DNA of 64,000 nucleotides from an uncultured Lachnospiraceae bacterium (GTDB lineage: Bacteria; Bacillota; Clostridia; Lachnospirales; Lachnospiraceae): assembly GCA_902800325.1 (NCBI GenBank), contig CADCDW010000002.1, positions 1 to 64,000 on the forward strand. The letters are read 5' to 3'. Position 1 is the first letter of the stretch, and each line of letters begins with the position of its first letter. Under the pieces are notes generated by a model. The model did no database searches. It was not told the DNA's origin and worked only from the letters and a program-made list of their open reading frames with translations. Below are positions 60,703 through 64,000 of the stretch, in pieces. A program made the position numbers and the translations under genes.

Positions 60703-62100
60703 ATGGTTTATCAGTATATCAACAACGGATACTATATCGTTCTTGATGTGTGCAGTGGTTCGGTACACGTGGTGGACGAGCTCGTGTATGATATGATTGC
60801 TATGTATGAAAAAAAAGACAGAAAGTCTATAGCTAAAGCAATCATGGAAAAGTACGGTGATAAGTATACCGAATATGACATCTATGAAGCATACTCTGAT
60901 ATAGAGGAACTTAAAGAAAGCGGACAGCTTTTTACGGAAGATGTATATAAGGATGTTATAATTGATTTTAAAAAACGAAAAACAGTGGTCAAAGCCTTGT
61001 GTCTTCACATAGCACATGATTGTAACCTTGCATGTAAGTACTGCTTTGCAGATGAAGGAGAGTATCATGGACAAAAGCGTGAGCTTATGAGTCTCGAAGT
61101 TGGAAAAAAGGCGATTGACTTTCTCATAGAAAATTCCGGTAACAGAGTTAATCTTGAGGTAGACTTCTTTGGCGGAGAGCCGCTTATGAACTTCGACGTA
61201 GTAAAGAAGATTGTCGAATACGGTCGAAGTAAAGAAAAGGAGTTCAACAAGAATTTCAGATTTACACTTACTACAAACGGAGTCCTTATAGATGATGATG
61301 TGATAGAATTTTGCAACAGGGAAATATCCAATGTTGTGCTTAGTTTAGACGGACGTAAGTGTATCAACGACCTTATGCGACCTACCAGAAATGGAAAGGG
61401 CAGCTATGACATAATAGTTCCGAAGTTTAAAAAATTTGTCGATAAACGCGGAGATAAAAGTTATTATGTAAGGGGAACATTTACAAGAAATAATCTTGAT
61501 TTCTTTGAAGACTTCAAAGAGATGGCTGATCTTGGCTTTGATGAGATATCCATAGAGCCGGTCGTTGCAGCTCCTACGGAGGACTACTCCATAAGGGAGG
61601 AAGATTTGCCTAAGATATTTGAAGAATACGACAAGCTTGCTTTGGATATCATAGATAGATATAAGAAGAAAAAGCCTGTTACATTTTTCCATTATATGCT
61701 TGACTTAAATGGCGGACCGTGTGTTTATAAGAGACTTTCAGGCTGTGGCTCGGGAACGGAGTACCTGGCGGTTACACCGCAGGGAGAACTTTATCCCTGT
61801 CATCAGTTTGTAGGTATAGATGGTTTTAAGCTTGGAACCGTATTTGACGGAATAGATAATACTGAAGTTGTAAATGAATTCAAGCTTTGTAATGTATATG
61901 CCAAAGATAAATGTAAGGATTGTTTTGCAAGATTTTACTGCAGTGGCGGATGTGCCGCAAATTCTTACCTTTATAGTGGCGGTATACTTGATACATATGA
62001 CATCGGCTGTAAGATGCAGCAAAAGCGTGTCGAATGTGCAATTATGATAAAGGCTGCTTTGGCCGATTTAGAAGAGGAGATTAAAGATGAAGAAAGCTAA
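60703..62100 (+). CDS. scfB: SCIFF radical SAM maturase
   Basis: A 465-residue radical SAM/SPASM enzyme that forms thioether bonds in the SCIFF peptide. An N-terminal RRE-like peptide-binding region (about 1-95) precedes the SAM cluster motif CNLACKYCF (C107, C111, C114), the GGEP motif (FFGGEPLMNF), and a SPASM region with many cysteines (GGPCVYKRLSGCGSG, YPCHQF, CKDCFARFYCSGGC, IGCKMQ) for two extra Fe-S clusters. Length and motifs match TIGR03974. The 3' end overlaps secDF by 14 bases. Confidence 0.95.
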   Translation: MVYQYINNGYYIVLDVCSGSVHVVDELVYDMIAMYEKKDRKSIAKAIMEKYGDKYTEYDIYEAYSDIEELKESGQLFTEDVYKDVIIDFKKRKTVVKALCLHIAHDCNLACKYCFADEGEYHGQKRELMSLEVGKKAIDFLIENSGNRVNLEVDFFGGEPLMNFDVVKKIVEYGRSKEKEFNKNFRFTLTTNGVLIDDDVIEFCNREISNVVLSLDGRKCINDLMRPTRNGKGSYDIIVPKFKKFVDKRGDKSYYVRGTFTRNNLDFFEDFKEMADLGFDEISIEPVVAAPTEDYSIREEDLPKIFEEYDKLALDIIDRYKKKKPVTFFHYMLDLNGGPCVYKRLSGCGSGTEYLAVTPQGELYPCHQFVGIDGFKLGTVFDGIDNTEVVNEFKLCNVYAKDKCKDCFARFYCSGGCAANSYLYSGGILDTYDIGCKMQQKRVECAIMIKAALADLEEEIKDEES

Positions 62101-64000
62101 AAAGGATGCTGTAATTAAGCTGTTGGTGTTCTTACTATTGCTTGCAGGTGCTATATATATGGCTATAGCGGGTGTAGGAAAGGAAGAAACAGGCAAGGCA
62201 AAGGATATACCTTTGGGACTTGACCTTCAGGGAGGACTTAGTGTTACTTATGAGATAGTTGATGAGAAGCCTTCCGATGAAGAGATTGATGCAACTATAG
62301 ACAAGCTCCAGCGAAGAGTTGATGAGTATAGCAGCGAGGGTGAAGTTTATAAGGAAGGCGACGACAGAATTACTGTTGAAATTCCTGTAGATACATCCAA
62401 GTATGATGCTCATGATATACTTGATGAGCTCGGTCAACCCGGACAACTCTTATTCCTTGATGAAGCAAATTATACTTTGTGGTCGCAGGGACAGGAGTAT
62501 GAGGCTGCTCTTACCGGTTCTGACGTAAAGGAAGCCGCACCGGCTACAGATACCAATGATACTACAGGTCTTAGAGAATATCTTGTTCAGCTTCAGTTTA
62601 CGGACGAAGGAGCTCAAAAATTTGCAGATATTACTTCCGCAAATGTAGGAAGTATCATATACATTATATATGATGGAGCAGTAGCAAGCGCTCCACGTGT
62701 AAAAACGGCTATTACAGGTGGCAGTGCTGTTATAGATGGTATGGCTGATTATGATGAGGCAGAGAAACTTGCATCAACTATCAAAATTGGTGCACTTCCT
62801 CTTGAACTTACTCAGCTTCAGTACAATATCGTAGGTGCAAAGCTTGGTCGTGAGGCTATTTCAACAAGTCTTATCGCAGGAGCAATCGGTTTTGGACTTG
62901 TATGTCTTCTTATGATTGTACTTTATCTTGTACCGGGTTTCCTTGCTTCGGTTGCACTTGTATCATATATAGTTCTTATGCTTCTTGTACTCAGTGTAAG
63001 AACCATAACACTTACACTTCCGGGTATAGCAGGTATCATACTTTCAATCGGTATGGCGGTTGATGCAAACGTTATCATATTTACACGTATCAGAGAAGAG
63101 ATAGCAGCAGATAAGGGTGTCAGAAATGCGGTTGATGCCGGATTCCATAAGGCTCTTTCAGCTATCCTTGACGGTAACATTACAACTCTTATCGCAGCAT
63201 TTGTTCTTATGATGCTCGGTACAGGTAGTATAAAAGGCTTTGCTACTACACTTATGATAGGTATAATCCTTTCAATGTTTACTGCAATTGTCATCACAAA
63301 ACTTCTTCTCAAGATTGCGGTTGACCTTGGAATTACAAGCAAGAAGTTATATGGTTCAGCCAAGCCACCTAAGAAGGTTAATTATATTAAGATTTCAAGA
63401 GTATGCATAGTAATCTCACTTATTGTAATAATCGGAGGACTTATCTTCCTTCCTGTCAATAAGTCAAGAAAGGGTTCAATCCTTAATTATGCCCTTGAGT
63501 TCACAGGTGGTACTTCAACGACCGTTACATTTGAGGGTGACGAGATTTATGATCTTGCTAAGGCTGAATCAGAGGTAGTTCCTGTAATTACGGAAGCTAC
63601 AGGCATCTCGGCCGGAAGCATCCAGATACAGACAGTTGAAGATTCTAATCAGGTTATTTTTAAGACTGCTGAGCTTACAGAAGAACAGGCAACTGACTTT
63701 GAAAAAGCCATTAAGGATAAATTTGAGGTATCCGAAATCAGTGAGCAGAGTATAAGCTCGACTATAAGTGGTGAGATGAAGAAAGATGCTGTTATAGCTA
63801 TCATCATTGCATCAGTTCTTATGCTTATCTATATAGCAATCAGATTCTCAGATATAAGATTCGGTGCATCTGCAGTACTTGCCCTTATCCATGATGTTAT
63901 GGTTGTATTTGCCATCTACGCTGTAGCAAGACTTTCTGTAGGTAACACCTTTATAGCATGTATGCTTACTATCGTTGGTTACTCAATCAACGCAACTATC
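62087..64000 (+). CDS. secDF: Protein-export membrane protein SecDF, fused (3' end outside window)
   Basis: The open frame runs 638 residues to the window edge. SecD part: first helix (about 8-27), GLDLQGGLSVTYEI, the periplasmic P1 domain with LQRRVDEYSSEG, and SLIAGAIGFGLVCLLMIVLYLVPG, IILSIGMAVDANVIIFTRIREE. SecF part starts near residue 425 with YALEFTGGTSTTVTFEG and helices from about 565 onward. It uses the proton gradient to help Sec substrates cross the membrane. ATG 62087 has GAGGAG upstream and overlaps scfB. SecDF beside SCIFF genes is a common clostridial arrangement. Confidence 0.95.
   Translation, partial: MKKAKKDAVIKLLVFLLLLAGAIYMAIAGVGKEETGKAKDIPLGLDLQGGLSVTYEIVDEKPSDEEIDATIDKLQRRVDEYSSEGEVYKEGDDRITVEIPVDTSKYDAHDILDELGQPGQLLFLDEANYTLWSQGQEYEAALTGSDVKEAAPATDTNDTTGLREYLVQLQFTDEGAQKFADITSANVGSIIYIIYDGAVASAPRVKTAITGGSAVIDGMADYDEAEKLASTIKIGALPLELTQLQYNIVGAKLGREAISTSLIAGAIGFGLVCLLMIVLYLVPGFLASVALVSYIVLMLLVLSVRTITLTLPGIAGIILSIGMAVDANVIIFTRIREEIAADKGVRNAVDAGFHKALSAILDGNITTLIAAFVLMMLGTGSIKGFATTLMIGIILSMFTAIVITKLLLKIAVDLGITSKKLYGSAKPPKKVNYIKISRVCIVISLIVIIGGLIFLPVNKSRKGSILNYALEFTGGTSTTVTFEGDEIYDLAKAESEVVPVITEATGISAGSIQIQTVEDSNQVIFKTAELTEEQATDFEKAIKDKFEVSEISEQSISSTISGEMKKDAVIAIIIASVLMLIYIAIRFSDIRFGASAVLALIHDVMVVFAIYAVARLSVGNTFIACMLTIVGYSINATI

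Noticed and set aside
1..64000. rRNA, tRNA, transposase or phage genes
   Set aside because: I looked on both strands for cloverleaf-like or rRNA core sequences and for integrase/transposase motifs and saw none that could be supported.

Overview
The window is AT-rich, gene-dense DNA from a low-G+C Firmicute, most likely a member of the Lachnospiraceae (Clostridia). The evidence is the Lachnospiraceae-style Tad pilus locus (Flp1-like pilin, DUF5702 protein, DUF6382-FHA protein), the SCIFF ranthipeptide locus beside secDF, the flavoprotein-dnaX-ybaB-recR-pfk order, a VanW/G5-type wall protein and DUF5648 surface repeats. I see no rRNA, tRNA, CRISPR array, phage or transposase gene. Family names come from reading motifs, not from database searches.

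Layout. 1-8.2 kb: the end of a YD/DUF5648 surface protein, a DUF4870-like membrane protein, a DUF815 ATPase, endonuclease III, a reverse-strand anchored protein facing a 34-residue membrane peptide, a VanW wall protein and an AIR-synthase-like enzyme. 8.2-11.4 kb: an Lrp regulator, a PLP aminotransferase, trmL and a YhcC-like radical SAM enzyme. 11.5-15.6 kb: a two-component system around an ABC exporter, preceded by four phased TTAAC boxes, then an exported protein with a possible toxin-like domain. 15.7-19.6 kb: a DHH phosphoesterase and a second ABC-2 exporter. 19.7-29.4 kb: a Tad type IVb pilus operon behind a promoter and a three-hairpin leader. 29.4-29.8 kb: a toxin remnant with an orphan antitoxin. 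29.9-34.7 kb: flavoprotein-SCP2, dnaX, ybaB, recR and phosphofructokinase. 34.9-42.1 kb: two proteins of unknown function, lysA, DUF624, cyclophilin and mltG. 42.1-55.4 kb: a phosphothreonine signalling island. 55.5-60.2 kb: an AlbA_2 regulator with a heptapeptide repeat, a HAD phosphatase, a PII-like protein with a CPA2 antiporter, and a TIGR04086-like membrane protein. 60.4-64 kb: SCIFF peptide, SCIFF maturase and the start of secDF, cut by the window end.

The most striking system is the signalling island: two DUF6382-FHA proteins, a PP2C phosphatase, a membrane Ser/Thr kinase with TPR-like repeats, a membrane protein carrying eleven T-x-[VI]-L motifs, and a 1600-residue Ig-repeat surface protein. 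The motifs fit the pThr/+3-Leu rule of FHA ligands, which suggests a kinase-written docking array at the membrane read by the two FHA proteins. A third DUF6382-FHA protein closes the Tad operon, so phospho-signalling and pilus assembly may share a module. The window is also rich in long inverted-repeat elements between genes (near 2.1, 4.4, 16.7, 26.4, 40.1 and 58.0 kb), the largest about 290 bp and almost wholly self-complementary.
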